A DNA stretch of 64,000 nt from Alphaproteobacteria bacterium (GCA_024227565.1 JAAEUE010000165.1:1-64000), one strand, 5' to 3'; positions 53,037-63,297 are shown, numbered from the stretch's first letter. Notes: a model not told the origin generated them from the letters alone. Program-made: numbers and translations.

Positions 53037-54112
53037 TGTGCTGCCTCCGCAGAAGCTTCGCCGATCTTCAGGCGGTAGTTGATGAGAATGTCAGTTGCCA
53101 GGAGGAAGAACAGCATCATCGCCTGGAAGATCCCGGTGGCCGCATTGGGCAAGCCAATGCTGGTCTGTGCGCCCTCCCCGCCCACATAGGAAATGGCAAG
53201 GATCAGCCCGCCGCCGATGATCCCCAGCGGATGCAATCGTCCAAGGAACGCCACGATGATGGCGGTGAAGCCATAGCCGGTTGGGAACTGCGGAACCATC
53301 TGACCGAACGGGCCAGCGGCTTCAAAAGTTCCCGCGAGGCCAGCCAAACCGCCGCCCATCAAAAGCGCCAGCCAGATGGTACGGTTTTCATCGAAGCCCC
53401 CATAGCGGGCCGCATGAGGCGCTGCCCCCACGACGCGCACCTGGAACCCGAACACGGTTTTCGACATGACGAACCAGGCCACCAAGGCAATCAGGAAGGC
53501 TAACGGCACACCCATGTGGATGATTGTGTCTTCGGTGAGCGTTGGCAGAATCTGGCTGTCGTTGAACAGCCGGGTTTGCGGGAAGTTGAACCCTTCCGGG
53601 TCCTTCCACGGCCCGCGCATGAGGTAGTACAGAAGCTGGACTGAGACATAGGTGAGCATCAGGCTGGAGAGGATCTCGTTGACCTTCAGCTTGGTGCGCA
53701 GGAATGCCGGGATTGCCGCATATGCCGCTCCGCCAATGAAGCCGCCAACGCACATGAGCGGCAAGATCCACCAGCCTTCCATCTCCCAAGTCAACAGGGC
53801 AACACCGGTGCCGGCCAAACCGCCGACCACATATTGCCCCTCGGCACCAATGTTCCAGACGTTGGCGCGGAAGCCTATGGAGAGGCCCACGCCAATGAGA
53901 ATGAGCGGTGCGGCCTTAACACCGAGATCCTGCCATTTTTCCGGATTGATCACCGGTTTGATGAAGATCTCCCACACTGCGCCGGCGCCGTTGTAGCCCA
54001 GCAGGGTGAAGATGATGCCGCCGGTGATCATGGTCAACACCACGGCGATAACCGGCGTCAGATAAAGCATCTGACGGCTTGGTTCTTTGCGTTTTGTAAG
54101 TTCAATGAGCAT
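53033..54112 (-). CDS. ABC importer permease (first subunit)
   Basis: 359 residues with about nine membrane helices. IGFRANVWNIGAEGQYVVGG is the characteristic string of COG4603-type permeases, and RVVGAAPHAARYGGFDENR the coupling loop. It forms the channel with the second permease. The start overlaps the ATPase stop by 11 bases, indicating coupled translation. Confidence 0.88.
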   Translation of the reverse strand: MLIELTKRKEPSRQMLYLTPVIAVVLTMITGGIIFTLLGYNGAGAVWEIFIKPVINPEKWQDLGVKAAPLILIGVGLSIGFRANVWNIGAEGQYVVGGLAGTGVALLTWEMEGWWILPLMCVGGFIGGAAYAAIPAFLRTKLKVNEILSSLMLTYVSVQLLYYLMRGPWKDPEGFNFPQTRLFNDSQILPTLTEDTIIHMGVPLAFLIALVAWFVMSKTVFGFQVRVVGAAPHAARYGGFDENRTIWLALLMGGGLAGLAGTFEAAGPFGQMVPQFPTGYGFTAIIVAFLGRLHPLGIIGGGLILAISYVGGEGAQTSIGLPNAATGIFQAMMLFFLLATDILINYRLKIGEASAEAAQ

Positions 54113-55661
54113 GGACCGCCTCCGTCATTTCTGCCGTGGCGAAGGGATCGCCATGGACGCCGCCCATCAGGAGGCCGATTTCATCAATGGACACTTCGCC
54201 CACGTTGTGCGTCTTGGAGAGGCGCCCCTCGTTGATCACCGCCATGTGGTCGCAAATGGCCAGAAGCTCATCGAGGTCCTGGCTGATGACCACAATGGCT
54301 GAGCCGCCCTCGGCCAGGTCCACCAGAGCCTGGTGGATGGCCGCCGCGGCGCCGGCGTCCACGCCCCATGTGGGTTGCGAGACCACCAACACCTCTGGGG
54401 TCTGCATGATCTCGCGGCCCATGATGTATTTCTGCAGGTTACCGCCGGACAGCGAGCCTGCTGTTGAAGTGGGGCCTGTGGTCTTGACCGAGAACTTCTC
54501 GATCACGTCCTCTGTGTAGCCCATGGCGATGCTGGAGTTGATCACGCCGTAGTTCACCATGTTCTTGCGGTTGCGCGCCGTCAGAATGGCGTTGTCGCAC
54601 AGGGTGAAATCGGGCACGGCACCATGGCCATTACGTTCTTCAGGCACGGCGCACAGCCCGACAAAGCGGCGCGGTGTGGTGCCATGGGCACCAATGGGTT
54701 CGCCGTCCAGCATCACGGCGTCTCCGGTATCCGATGTCACCTCGCCGCTAAGTGCCAGCAGGAGTTCGTTCTGGCCGTTGCCTGCAACACCGGCAATGCC
54801 GAAGATCTCGCCGGCCCGCACGGTGAACGAGATGTCGTTCAGGGGAACGCCGAAGTCGCCTTCACCCGGCAAGGTCAGGCTGGTGACCACGAACTTCGCG
54901 TCGCCGAACTTCCGCCCGCCGTCCTTCTCAACCGATTTTAGGCTCGCGCCAATCATCATCTCGGCCATGGAGCGGGAGCTTTCCTTCTTGGGATCGCACT
55001 CGCCTACAACCTTGCCGCCGCGCAGGATAGTTGCCGCCTCGCACAGTTCCTGGATCTCGTGGAGCTTGTGGGAGATGTAGAGGATCGAGCAGCCCGACTT
55101 GGACAAGGCCCTGAGGGTCTCAAACAACTGTCCAACCTCCTGCGGTGTGAGCACCGATGTGGGCTCGTCCATGATCAGCAGGCGCGGGTTGAGCAGCAGG
55201 GCGCGCACGATCTCGATGCGCTGGCGCTCGCCCACACTGAGGGTGGAGACGATGCGGTGCGGATCGAGCGACAGCCCGTACTCGTGCAGCACATCGGCAA
55301 TGCGGCGTTCCAGTTCGGCATGCGAGATGTTGTCATCAAGGCCGAGCGCGATGTTTTCAAGCACCGTCATCGCCTCAAACAGCGAGAAATGCTGGAACAC
55401 CATGCCCACGCCCATGCCGCGGGCCGCTTTGGGGTTGGGGATGTATTGCACCTGGTCGTTCAGCAGGATCTCGCCGCTGTCCGGCTGCATGATGCCGTAG
55501 ATCATTTTCACCAGGGTGGATTTGCCTGCGCCGTTTTCACCCAAGAGCGCGTGGATCTCTCCTGGTTTCACCGCAAAACTCACAGTGTCATTGGCAATCA
55601 CGCCTGGAAACGCCTTGGTGACGCCGCGCAGTTCCAGCCGGTTGACCGGTTCGTTAGTCAT
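54102..55661 (-). CDS. ABC importer ATPase with two nucleotide-binding domains
   Basis: 519 residues. Domain 1 has Walker A GENGAGKSTLVKM, signature LSVGERQRIEIVRAL and Walker B LLIMDEPTSVL. Domain 2 has an altered Walker A (GVAGNGQNELLLALSG) and signature LSGGNLQKYIMGREI, the usual arrangement in the YufO/RbsA-like group where the second site is weak. It powers the purine/nucleoside importer. The start overlaps the xdhC stop by eight bases. Confidence 0.9.
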   Translation of the reverse strand: MTNEPVNRLELRGVTKAFPGVIANDTVSFAVKPGEIHALLGENGAGKSTLVKMIYGIMQPDSGEILLNDQVQYIPNPKAARGMGVGMVFQHFSLFEAMTVLENIALGLDDNISHAELERRIADVLHEYGLSLDPHRIVSTLSVGERQRIEIVRALLLNPRLLIMDEPTSVLTPQEVGQLFETLRALSKSGCSILYISHKLHEIQELCEAATILRGGKVVGECDPKKESSRSMAEMMIGASLKSVEKDGGRKFGDAKFVVTSLTLPGEGDFGVPLNDISFTVRAGEIFGIAGVAGNGQNELLLALSGEVTSDTGDAVMLDGEPIGAHGTTPRRFVGLCAVPEERNGHGAVPDFTLCDNAILTARNRKNMVNYGVINSSIAMGYTEDVIEKFSVKTTGPTSTAGSLSGGNLQKYIMGREIMQTPEVLVVSQPTWGVDAGAAAAIHQALVDLAEGGSAIVVISQDLDELLAICDHMAVINEGRLSKTHNVGEVSIDEIGLLMGGVHGDPFATAEMTEAVHAH

Positions 55662-56505
55662 GGGTTTTCTCCCTCTCCCGCCGCTCTTTCTCAGCCCCCA
55701 TATTATTGTTTTTAGGAGGGGCCAATGCGGCCATCACTTCAGCAGCCACAAAGGCTGCAATCACTTCAGGACGCTTGTCCCTGTTCAAACTCACACCAAT
55801 CGGACACACCAGCTTGGATGGGCTTACTTTCAGTTCTGACGATTTGCGGCACCAACTGTCAAAAGTCGCGCGCTTGGTCTTTGAACCGATCATGCCCACG
55901 TAGGCTGCGTCTCCCCGGACCAGAGCTTCGCAGGCGATGAGAAAATCGAGCGAATGGTCGTGGGTCAGAATGATGAAGGCGCTGCCTGGCGCCGCATTGC
56001 GGGCTACATCTTCGGGCACCGGCGTCAGGCGTTTGTCGATCTCATCATCGATCAGAGCGAGTTCCTCTGCCCGGGTGTCCACAACGATCGGGTGCACTGG
56101 AAGCAGAGCGAATGCCTCAGAGAGCGCACGGCCCACGTGGCCGGCACCAAACATGTAGATGTCTGGATAGGCTTGGCGCTCTGCCAACTCAGCTTCGATC
56201 AGTTCAAAGCGAATGGCGTCATCAACCTGCTCGACCGTCAGCTTCACACGGCCGCCGCAACACTGACCAATCTCCGGGCCCAACGGAATATCGAGAACCT
56301 TGATCTCGCCCTGTTTGGCGAGCAGCGCGCGGGCTTCGTCGATGGCCATGTATTCCAGCTGCCCACCGCCGATTGTGCCGTAGCACGCCCCAGCGGCCAC
56401 CAGCATCCATGTGCCCTCTTCGCGCGGCGAGGACCCGCGGACGGAATCCATGCGCACGACGGCAGCTTGTCCGTGCTGGGCAAGAAACTTTGCGGCACCG
56501 CTCAT
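55654..56505 (-). CDS. xdhC: XdhC, molybdenum cofactor insertion/sulfuration chaperone
   Basis: 283 residues. VVRMDSVRGSSPREEGTWML, GTIGGGQLEYMAIDEA and GQCCGGRVKLTVE form the XdhC/CoxI N-terminal domain. The C-terminal Rossmann-like half has YMFGAGHVGRALSEA. XdhC binds and sulfurates the molybdenum cofactor and delivers it to XdhB. It directly follows xdhB, with one base between the genes. Confidence 0.93.
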   Translation of the reverse strand: MSGAAKFLAQHGQAAVVRMDSVRGSSPREEGTWMLVAAGACYGTIGGGQLEYMAIDEARALLAKQGEIKVLDIPLGPEIGQCCGGRVKLTVEQVDDAIRFELIEAELAERQAYPDIYMFGAGHVGRALSEAFALLPVHPIVVDTRAEELALIDDEIDKRLTPVPEDVARNAAPGSAFIILTHDHSLDFLIACEALVRGDAAYVGMIGSKTKRATFDSWCRKSSELKVSPSKLVCPIGVSLNRDKRPEVIAAFVAAEVMAALAPPKNNNMGAEKERREREKTHD

Positions 56506-56506
56506 C

Positions 56507-58825
56507 TCAGGCCCCTCCCCGCAAACGTTCTACCGCCATCAGCACGCATTCCGGCGTGGCCGGCGCGTCAAGGCGCGGGCAAATCTTGTAGTCGGCCACA
56601 CTGGCCACCGCCATGGAGAGGGCCTCCAGCACCGAAACGGCCAGCATGAAGGGCGGCTCGCCCACGGCCTTTGAACGGCGGATTGTGGCTTCGCGGTTCT
56701 TCGACCATGTGGCCAGATCCACGTTGAAGATAGCCGGGCGGTCCGAAGCCACAGGGATCTTGTAGGTTGACGGGGCATGGGTGCGCAGGCGGCCCTCATC
56801 GTCCCACCAGAGCTCTTCGGTGGTGAGCCAGCCCATGCCTTGGATGAAGCCGCCTTCAATCTGGCCCTTGTCCAACACCGGGTTCAGCGAGCGGCCCACA
56901 TCGTGGAGAATGTCCACACGGTCCACATGGTACTCGCCGGTCAGGGTGTCGACGCTCACTTCAGAGACGGCGGCGCCATAGGCGAAATAGTAGAACGGGC
57001 GCCCCGTGCCGGCATCGCGGTCCCAGTGGATCTCAGGGGTTTTGTAGAAACCGGCAGCGGAGAGATGAACCCGCGCCATGTAGGCTTCCTTGATGAACTC
57101 ATCGAAGCTCTTGCGCACGTTTCCGATGCGCACGATGTTCGGCTCGAAGACGATTTGGTCTTCCGGCACGGAATATTTCTCCGCCGCAAAGTCCACCAGC
57201 CGGTTCTTGATCTGATCAGCCGCATTGGCTGCCGCCATGCCGTTCAGATCAGAGCCTGACGAGGCAGCCGTGGCCGACGTGTTGGGCACTTTTCCTGTGG
57301 TGGTGCCGGTGATCTTGATCTTCTCCAGATCCACCTGGAAGCAATCGGCAACAACCTGCGCCACCTTGGTGAACAGGCCTTGACCCATTTCCGTGCCGCC
57401 GTGGTTCAGGTGGATGGAGCCATCATTGTAGACGTGCAGCAGCGCGCCGGCCTGGTTGAACCAGGTGGCCGTGAACGAGATGCCGAACTTCACCGGCGTC
57501 AGCGCCAGCCCCTTCTTGATCACCGGGCTCGACGCATTGTGCTCAAGAACCGCCTTGCGCCGGGCCGCATAGTCGGAGCTTTCTTCAAGTTCTCCAACGA
57601 GTTGGTTCAGGATGTTGTCCTCAACCGTCTGATGATAGGGCGTAACGTCCCTGCCCTCGTCCCCATAGAAGTTCGCCTTGCGCACCTCCAGCGGATCCTT
57701 GCCCAGATGATAGGCGATCTCTTCCATGATGCGCTCTGCGGTGATCAACCCTTGCGGGCCGCCAAAGCCGCGGAACGCGGTGTTCGAGACGGTGTTGGTT
57801 TTCATGGGCCGCGAGTTGAAGCGCACATGGGGGTAGTAATAGGCGTTGTCCGCGTGGAACAGGGCCCGGTCGGTCACCGGCCCTGAGAGGTCTGCTGAAA
57901 AGCCGCAGCGGGCTGCGAAGGTTCCGTCCACCGCAAGGATGCGGCCCTCGTCGTCGAAGCCTACTTCGTAGGTGTTCAGGAAATCGTGGCGTTTGCCGGT
58001 GGCGACCATGTCGTCATCGCGGTCGGGGCGCAGCTTGACGGCGCGGCCCCATTTCTTCGCCGCCAGCGCCGCTACAGAAGCAAACAGGCTGGGCTGGGAT
58101 TCCTTGCCGCCGAACGCACCGCCCATGCGGCGCACATTCACGGTGACATCGTTGGACCGGGTGCCCAGCACATGGGAGACCATGTGCTGAACTTCGCTGG
58201 GGTGCTGGGTGGAGGAATAAACCGTGACCTCATCGTCCTCCCCGGGAAAGGCGAAAGCAATATGTCCTTCAAGATAGAAATGATCCTGGCCGCCCACGCG
58301 CTGGCTGGCCTTGATGCGGTGCGGGGCGCCGGCCATGGCGCTCTCCACATCGCCGCGCTCAAGTTTCAGCGGCTCGGTTACATGGGGGTAGTCCACGTCC
58401 AGCGCATCGTCCACATCGATAACGTGCCGTTTGGCTTTGTACTCGACCTTGGCCAATGCAGCGGCCCGGCGGGCGGCATCTCTGGTTTCGGCGACCACGG
58501 CGAAAATGGGCTGGCCGTGAAACTCCACGGTCTTCTCGGCAAACACCGGATCATCGTTCTGGCCCGTGGGGCTGATGTCGTTCACGCCGGGAATATCCTC
58601 AGCGGTCAGAACACCAACCACGCCCTTGGCAGCAGCAACGTCGGTGAGATCCAGCTTGGCGATCTCACCATGCGCCTGCTCGGCAAGGCCCAGATAGGCG
58701 TGGAGCGTGCCAACCGGCTCCATCATGTCGTCGATATATTCGGCGCGGCCCGTCACATGTTTGTGCGCGGAATCGTGGCGCTCATCAGTGTGGACGCCGC
58801 CTTTGATATTGGCTTGTGCTGTCAT
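56507..58825 (-). CDS. xdhB: Xanthine dehydrogenase, molybdopterin-binding subunit
   Basis: About 772 residues from MTAQANIKGGVHTDERHDSA. GRAEYIDDMMEPVGTLHAYL opens the domain, GHIAFAFPGEDDEVTVYSST and GGAFGGKESQPSL bind cofactor, AFRGFGGPQGL contacts substrate, and HGGTEMGQGLFTKVAQVVAD is the second Moco region. KAVGEPPFMLAVSV contains the catalytic glutamate. It oxidises hypoxanthine/xanthine to urate. A longer frame to 58885 overlaps xdhA and is less likely; the gap to xdhA is ten bases. Confidence 0.93.
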   Translation of the reverse strand: MTAQANIKGGVHTDERHDSAHKHVTGRAEYIDDMMEPVGTLHAYLGLAEQAHGEIAKLDLTDVAAAKGVVGVLTAEDIPGVNDISPTGQNDDPVFAEKTVEFHGQPIFAVVAETRDAARRAAALAKVEYKAKRHVIDVDDALDVDYPHVTEPLKLERGDVESAMAGAPHRIKASQRVGGQDHFYLEGHIAFAFPGEDDEVTVYSSTQHPSEVQHMVSHVLGTRSNDVTVNVRRMGGAFGGKESQPSLFASVAALAAKKWGRAVKLRPDRDDDMVATGKRHDFLNTYEVGFDDEGRILAVDGTFAARCGFSADLSGPVTDRALFHADNAYYYPHVRFNSRPMKTNTVSNTAFRGFGGPQGLITAERIMEEIAYHLGKDPLEVRKANFYGDEGRDVTPYHQTVEDNILNQLVGELEESSDYAARRKAVLEHNASSPVIKKGLALTPVKFGISFTATWFNQAGALLHVYNDGSIHLNHGGTEMGQGLFTKVAQVVADCFQVDLEKIKITGTTTGKVPNTSATAASSGSDLNGMAAANAADQIKNRLVDFAAEKYSVPEDQIVFEPNIVRIGNVRKSFDEFIKEAYMARVHLSAAGFYKTPEIHWDRDAGTGRPFYYFAYGAAVSEVSVDTLTGEYHVDRVDILHDVGRSLNPVLDKGQIEGGFIQGMGWLTTEELWWDDEGRLRTHAPSTYKIPVASDRPAIFNVDLATWSKNREATIRRSKAVGEPPFMLAVSVLEALSMAVASVADYKICPRLDAPATPECVLMAVERLRGGA

Positions 58826-58835
58826 GGCATTATCC

Positions 58836-60302
58836 TCAAGCCGCCGTGCTGCGCGCCAGGCGCACTGGTTCGCCGGTGTGTTCAAGGTAGAAACGGCGCA
58901 GCAGGTTGCGGGCCGATATGGCTCTGTAGTCAGCCGAGGCGCGCCAGTCTGTCAGCGGGGTGAAATCCTTCTCAAACTGCGCCATGGCTTTAACAACTGT
59001 CTCTTCCGTCCATAATTTGCCCACCAGGGCTGCCTCCACCTTGGAGGCCCGCTTTGGCGTGGCCGCCATGCCGCCATAGGCGATGCGCGCCTGGCTCACG
59101 GTTCCCTCCGCTACGGTGATGCAGAAGGCGCCGCACACCGAGGAGATATCCTCGTCGCGCCGCTTGGTGATCTTGTAGACCGCGTTGATGTCATCGTTGC
59201 CTGGGCGCGGAATGTGGATGGCCTCCACGAAATCGCCCGGCTCGCGGTCTTGCTTGCCATAGGCAATGAAGAATTCTTCCAAAGGCACAGTCCGGCGGCC
59301 AGATTTGCTGCCCATGGTCACCGTTGCGCCGAGAGCGATCAGGGCCGGCGGCGTGTCGCCGATGGGCGAGCCGTTGGCGATGTTGCCGCCGATGGTGCCC
59401 ATATTGCGGATCTGCCAGCCGCCGATGCGCGGCCAGAACTCGGCCATATGCGGGAACTCCGCGGCCACCACATCTTCAAATTCCGTGTAGGTGACGCCGG
59501 CGCCGAAGGTGACCCCATCGGCAGTGACATCGATCTGCTTAAGCTCTTTCAGGTGGGCGATGAACACCGCAGGCGAGATGTTGCGCATGAACTTGGTGAT
59601 CCACAGCCCCACGTCCGTGGATCCGGCGACGATTGTCGCGTCCGGGTTATCACCCAGAACGTCCACAAGGTCTGCAACGCTGCTTGGCAGGATCGAGGTC
59701 TCGCCATCACGCGAAACTTCCACCCGCGCGCCATCATCCAAACTCTTCAGTTGATCCAGAATGGCATTGCGCTGTTTGACCAGGATATCGTTCCCTGCAG
59801 CACCTTTCTTGGACACCGCCAGCGCTGCATCGATGATCGGTTGATAGCCCGTGCAGCGGCACAGATTTCCCTGCAGCGCCACTTCAACATCGTGAGCAGT
59901 GGGTGCCGGATTGCCCATCCACAGCGAATAGAGCGACATGACAATGCCGGGCGTACAGAAGCCGCATTGGCTGCCGTGATTGTCGACCATGGCCTGTTGC
60001 ACCGGATGCAGTTCGCCGCCTGGCCCCGCCAGATGCTCCACCGTCACCACATGGCAACAGTCCACTGACGCCAACAGGCGGATGCAGGCGTTGACGGTCT
60101 CATACACAAGCCCTTCGCCCGAACGCCGGCCAACCAGAACAGTGCACGCGCCGCAATCGCCCTCCGCGCAGCCTTCCTTAGTGCCGGTCAGGCGTTGATC
60201 GATGCGCAGATGGTCCAGCAGCGTGTCGGACGAACCAACATCACTGGTGCGCACCTCACGGCCGTTCAAAAGGAACCTGATTTCGTTGCGAATGGTGCTC
60301 AC
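58836..60302 (-). CDS. xdhA: Xanthine dehydrogenase, 2Fe-2S/FAD subunit
   Basis: 488 residues. The plant-type 2Fe-2S ligands are in EGCAEGDCGACTVLVG and the second cluster in QCGFCTPGIVMSLYSLW with GNLCRCTGYQPIIDAAL. The FAD domain follows, with ATIVAGSTDVGLWITK and GTIGGNIANGSPIGDTPPAL. It passes electrons from the molybdenum site in XdhB to NAD. First xdh gene, four bases after uraH. Confidence 0.94.
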   Translation of the reverse strand: MSTIRNEIRFLLNGREVRTSDVGSSDTLLDHLRIDQRLTGTKEGCAEGDCGACTVLVGRRSGEGLVYETVNACIRLLASVDCCHVVTVEHLAGPGGELHPVQQAMVDNHGSQCGFCTPGIVMSLYSLWMGNPAPTAHDVEVALQGNLCRCTGYQPIIDAALAVSKKGAAGNDILVKQRNAILDQLKSLDDGARVEVSRDGETSILPSSVADLVDVLGDNPDATIVAGSTDVGLWITKFMRNISPAVFIAHLKELKQIDVTADGVTFGAGVTYTEFEDVVAAEFPHMAEFWPRIGGWQIRNMGTIGGNIANGSPIGDTPPALIALGATVTMGSKSGRRTVPLEEFFIAYGKQDREPGDFVEAIHIPRPGNDDINAVYKITKRRDEDISSVCGAFCITVAEGTVSQARIAYGGMAATPKRASKVEAALVGKLWTEETVVKAMAQFEKDFTPLTDWRASADYRAISARNLLRRFYLEHTGEPVRLARSTAA

Positions 60303-60305
60303 CGG

Positions 60306-60674
60306 TCAACTCCCGCGATAGGTTGAATAACCGAACGGCGACAGCAACAGGGGCACATGATAGTGCTGGCCCGCATTGTCGATGCCGAAGCGGATGGGGA
60401 TTTCGTCGAGAAACAGAATGTCGTCATCGCCACTGGCGGTGCGCCGAATGTAATCGCCTGCGCTGAACACCAGCTCGTAGCTGCCCTCGGTGAGGTCAGC
60501 GCCTTCGAGCATGGGGCCGTCAGTGCGGCCATCATCGTTGGTGACAACTGATTTCAAATGGACCCGATCTGCCCCGGACAGGCGGAACAGCTCGATTTTC
60601 AAACCAGAAGCCGGTTTGCCAAGCGCAGTGTCCAAGACATGGGTCGTCAGGCGGCCGGAGCCGGTTGTGGCGGT
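60306..60674 (-). CDS. uraH: 5-hydroxyisourate hydrolase
   Basis: 122 residues of the transthyretin-like family. [20 protein letters not shown] with the N-terminal active-site histidine, [10 protein letters not shown] with the catalytic arginine, and the C-terminal [19 protein letters not shown] hallmark. It hydrolyses the PuuD product to OHCU. ATG 60674 gives the usual family start. It leads the uraH-xdhABC-transporter operon and is divergent from puuE. Confidence 0.93.
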   Translation of the reverse strand, partial: TATTGSGRLTTHVLDTALGKPASGLKIELFRLSGADRVHLKSVVTNDDGRTDGPMLEGADLTEGSYELVFSAGDYIRRTASGDDDILFLDEIPIRFGIDNAGQHYHVPLLLSPFGYSTYRGS

Positions 60675-60851
60675 CATGCAATTCCTCCAGATGCTGAGCG
60701 CATACATTCAATTCAGCCATTAGACAGCGCGCAATTGCCAAGCGATACAGCGTAAATCGCTTATCTCTTTCAATATTATTTTGAAAATGCCGCTGGCAAA
60801 AGTGAGATATGTCATCTGTAGACACCTATTGAACAAAAGAGCATTCCAACA

Positions 60852-62270
60852 ATGCGATACCCGCGCGACCTGCACGGCTATGGATCAAACCCACCAGCGG
60901 CAAACTGGCCAGACAGTGCCAATGTGGCCGTCCAGTTTGTGGTGAACTATGAGGAAGGCGGCGAAAACTGCGTCCTTCATGGGGATGAAGCCTCTGAAGC
61001 CTTCCTGTCGGAGGTGGTGGGCGCTCAAGCCTGGCCGGGCCAGCGCCACTGGAACATGGAGAGCATGTATGAATTCGGCGCCCGCGCCGGGTTCTGGCGC
61101 CTGCACCGGCTTTTCGGCGAGGCAGACATTCCGGTCACGGTCTATGGTGTGGCCACCGCGCTCGCCCGCTCGCCGGCGCAAGTTGCCGCCATGCAGGACG
61201 CAGGCTGGGAAATTGCCAGCCACGGCCTGAAGTGGATCGAATACAAAGACTTCACTCCAGACGAAGAACGCGAACACCTGAACGAGGCCATCCGCCTGCA
61301 CACCGAAGTGACCGGGGAGCGCCCGCGCGGCTGGTACACCGGCCGCTGTTCGGTGAACACGGTGAACCTGGCAAGCGAAGATGGCGGATTTGCCTATGTA
61401 GCGGACTCCTACGCTGACGAGCTGCCCTATTGGCACGAGCATGACGGCCGCCAGCAACTGATCGTGCCCTACACCCTCGATGCCAACGACATGCGCTTTG
61501 CCACGCCCCAGGGCTTCAACTCGGGCGACCAGTTCTTCGCCTACCTCAAAGACAGCTTCGATCTGCTCTATGCAGAAGGCGAAGCCGGCGCGCCGAAGAT
61601 GATGTCCATTGGCCTGCACTGCCGCCTGGCCGGACGCCCCGGCCGCGCGGCTGCCCTGAAACGCTTCATCGAATATGCCAAGTCCCACGACAAGGTCTGG
61701 TTTGCCCGGCGCATTGACATTGCCGAACACTGGATCGCAAACCACCCTGCCCCGGCAGCTGAAGACCGACCCTCGGGCCTGGACCGGAGCAGCTTTGTGG
61801 CCAAGTTCGGCGGCATCTTCGAGCACTCCGCCTGGATCGCCGAACGGGCCTTCGACGGCGAGCTGGGCCCGGCGCACAATACGGCCACTGGCCTGCATTC
61901 TGCCCTGGCCCGCGTGTTCCGCAGCGCCAGCGAAGAAGAGCGCCACGGCGTGCTCGCCGCGCATCCAGATCTCGCCGGCAAGCTTGCCGCGGCCAAGCGT
62001 CTGACCGCTGAGTCCACCTCAGAACAGGCCTCAGCCGGACTTGACGCCCTCACCGATGAGGAGCGGGCCCGCTTCACCGAGCTCAACACGACCTATACTG
62101 AACGCTTTGGCTTTCCCTTCATCCTGGCAGTGAAGGGCCGGAGCAAAAACGAGATCTTAAACAACTTCCAATCCCGGGTGGGCAATGCGCACGAAGACGA
62201 ATTCACAGAAGCTTGCCGCCAGGTCGAACGCATCGCGCAGTTGCGCCTGCACGACCTGTTGCCCGACTGA
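60852..62270 (+). CDS. puuE: Fusion of PuuE-type allantoinase and OHCU decarboxylase
   Basis: 472 residues. Residues 1-300 form a polysaccharide-deacetylase-like allantoinase (MRYPRDLHGYGSNPP, VQFVVNYEEGGENCVLHGD, RAGFWRLHRLFGEADIPVTV, EIASHGLKWIEY). Residues about 310-472 form the UraD decarboxylase (FVAKFGGIFEHSAWIAERA, HPDLAGKLAAAKRLTAEST, YTERFGFPFILAVKGRS). The first half opens allantoin to allantoate and the second decarboxylates OHCU to S-allantoin, so two consecutive steps sit in one chain. It heads the plus-strand pair with allantoicase. Confidence 0.93.
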   Translation: MRYPRDLHGYGSNPPAANWPDSANVAVQFVVNYEEGGENCVLHGDEASEAFLSEVVGAQAWPGQRHWNMESMYEFGARAGFWRLHRLFGEADIPVTVYGVATALARSPAQVAAMQDAGWEIASHGLKWIEYKDFTPDEEREHLNEAIRLHTEVTGERPRGWYTGRCSVNTVNLASEDGGFAYVADSYADELPYWHEHDGRQQLIVPYTLDANDMRFATPQGFNSGDQFFAYLKDSFDLLYAEGEAGAPKMMSIGLHCRLAGRPGRAAALKRFIEYAKSHDKVWFARRIDIAEHWIANHPAPAAEDRPSGLDRSSFVAKFGGIFEHSAWIAERAFDGELGPAHNTATGLHSALARVFRSASEEERHGVLAAHPDLAGKLAAAKRLTAESTSEQASAGLDALTDEERARFTELNTTYTERFGFPFILAVKGRSKNEILNNFQSRVGNAHEDEFTEACRQVERIAQLRLHDLLPD

Positions 62271-62286
62271 CCCTAAAGAGGACCCC

Positions 62287-63297
62287 ATGAGCACCGAACC
62301 ACAAACCGATCTGCCCGCTTTTGCCCGCCAAGGCGTGAACCTGGCGTCTGCCGGACTGGGCGCCAAGGCGCTGTCTTGCACCGATGAGTTCTTTGCCCCC
62401 CTGGAGCGCATGCTGCAGGACGCACCTGCGATCTTCATTGCCGACAAGTTCGATGACAACGGCAAATGGATGGATGGCTGGGAAACCCGCCGCCGGCGCG
62501 ACGGCCGCAACGACCATGCCATCATCCGCCTGGCCGTGCCCGGGCAAATCATGGGCTTTGACGTGGACACCGCCCACTTCACGGGCAACTACGCCCCGGC
62601 GGTGCGCATTGAGGGCTGCCTCTCCAAGGACGACCCCAAAGACGATGCGGCCGGTTGGACGGAGATCCTCCCCGCCTCACAGCTCAGCGCCAGCGATCAT
62701 CATTTTCTGGCGGCAACCGGCAGCGGCACCTATAGCCACCTCAGAATCAACATCTACCCGGACGGCGGCATTGCGCGCTTGCGGGTCTATGGCAAGCCAC
62801 AGCTTGATGTGGGGGCCGTGGAAGGCGAGATCGATCTTGTGTCTGCCTTGAACGGTGGGCACATCGTTGCGGTGTCAGACGCCCACTATGGCGCCTATCA
62901 TCGTTTGCTCGCCCCTGGGCGCGGCGAGAACATGGGCGATGGTTGGGAAACCCGGCGCCTGCGCGAACCGGGCCATGACTGGATCATCGTGGCGCTGGGA
63001 GCCCGCGGCAAGGTTGACCGCGCGGTGGTGGACACGGCGTTCTTCAAGGGCAACTTTCCAGACCGCTGCTCTCTTCAAGGGGCAGACTTGAGCGAATTTT
63101 CCGGCGAGCTGGATGACGCGATCGTCACCTCTTCGATGTTTTGGGAAACCATGCTGTCTGAGCAAAAGCTGAGCGCCGATGCGATCCATGAATACGGACC
63201 GGAGGTGGATGACATCGGACCTGTCACCCACGTACGTTTCAACATTTTCCCTGATGGTGGTGTAAGCCGGCTCCGGCTCTTCGGTATGCTGGCTTGA
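62287..63297 (+). CDS. alc: Allantoicase
   Basis: 336 residues from MSTEPQTDLPAF (ATG 62287 after AAAGAGGA). Two tandem jelly-roll repeats are visible: FFAPLERMLQDAP with MDGWETRRRRD and DVDTAHFTGNYAP, then HYGAYHRLLAPGRG with GDGWETRRLREPG and VVDTAFFKGNFPD. It splits allantoate to urea and ureidoglycolate. It starts 16 bases after puuE/uraD, in the same operon. Ureidoglycolate lyase, the next step to glyoxylate, is not in the window. Confidence 0.93.
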   Translation: MSTEPQTDLPAFARQGVNLASAGLGAKALSCTDEFFAPLERMLQDAPAIFIADKFDDNGKWMDGWETRRRRDGRNDHAIIRLAVPGQIMGFDVDTAHFTGNYAPAVRIEGCLSKDDPKDDAAGWTEILPASQLSASDHHFLAATGSGTYSHLRINIYPDGGIARLRVYGKPQLDVGAVEGEIDLVSALNGGHIVAVSDAHYGAYHRLLAPGRGENMGDGWETRRLREPGHDWIIVALGARGKVDRAVVDTAFFKGNFPDRCSLQGADLSEFSGELDDAIVTSSMFWETMLSEQKLSADAIHEYGPEVDDIGPVTHVRFNIFPDGGVSRLRLFGMLA

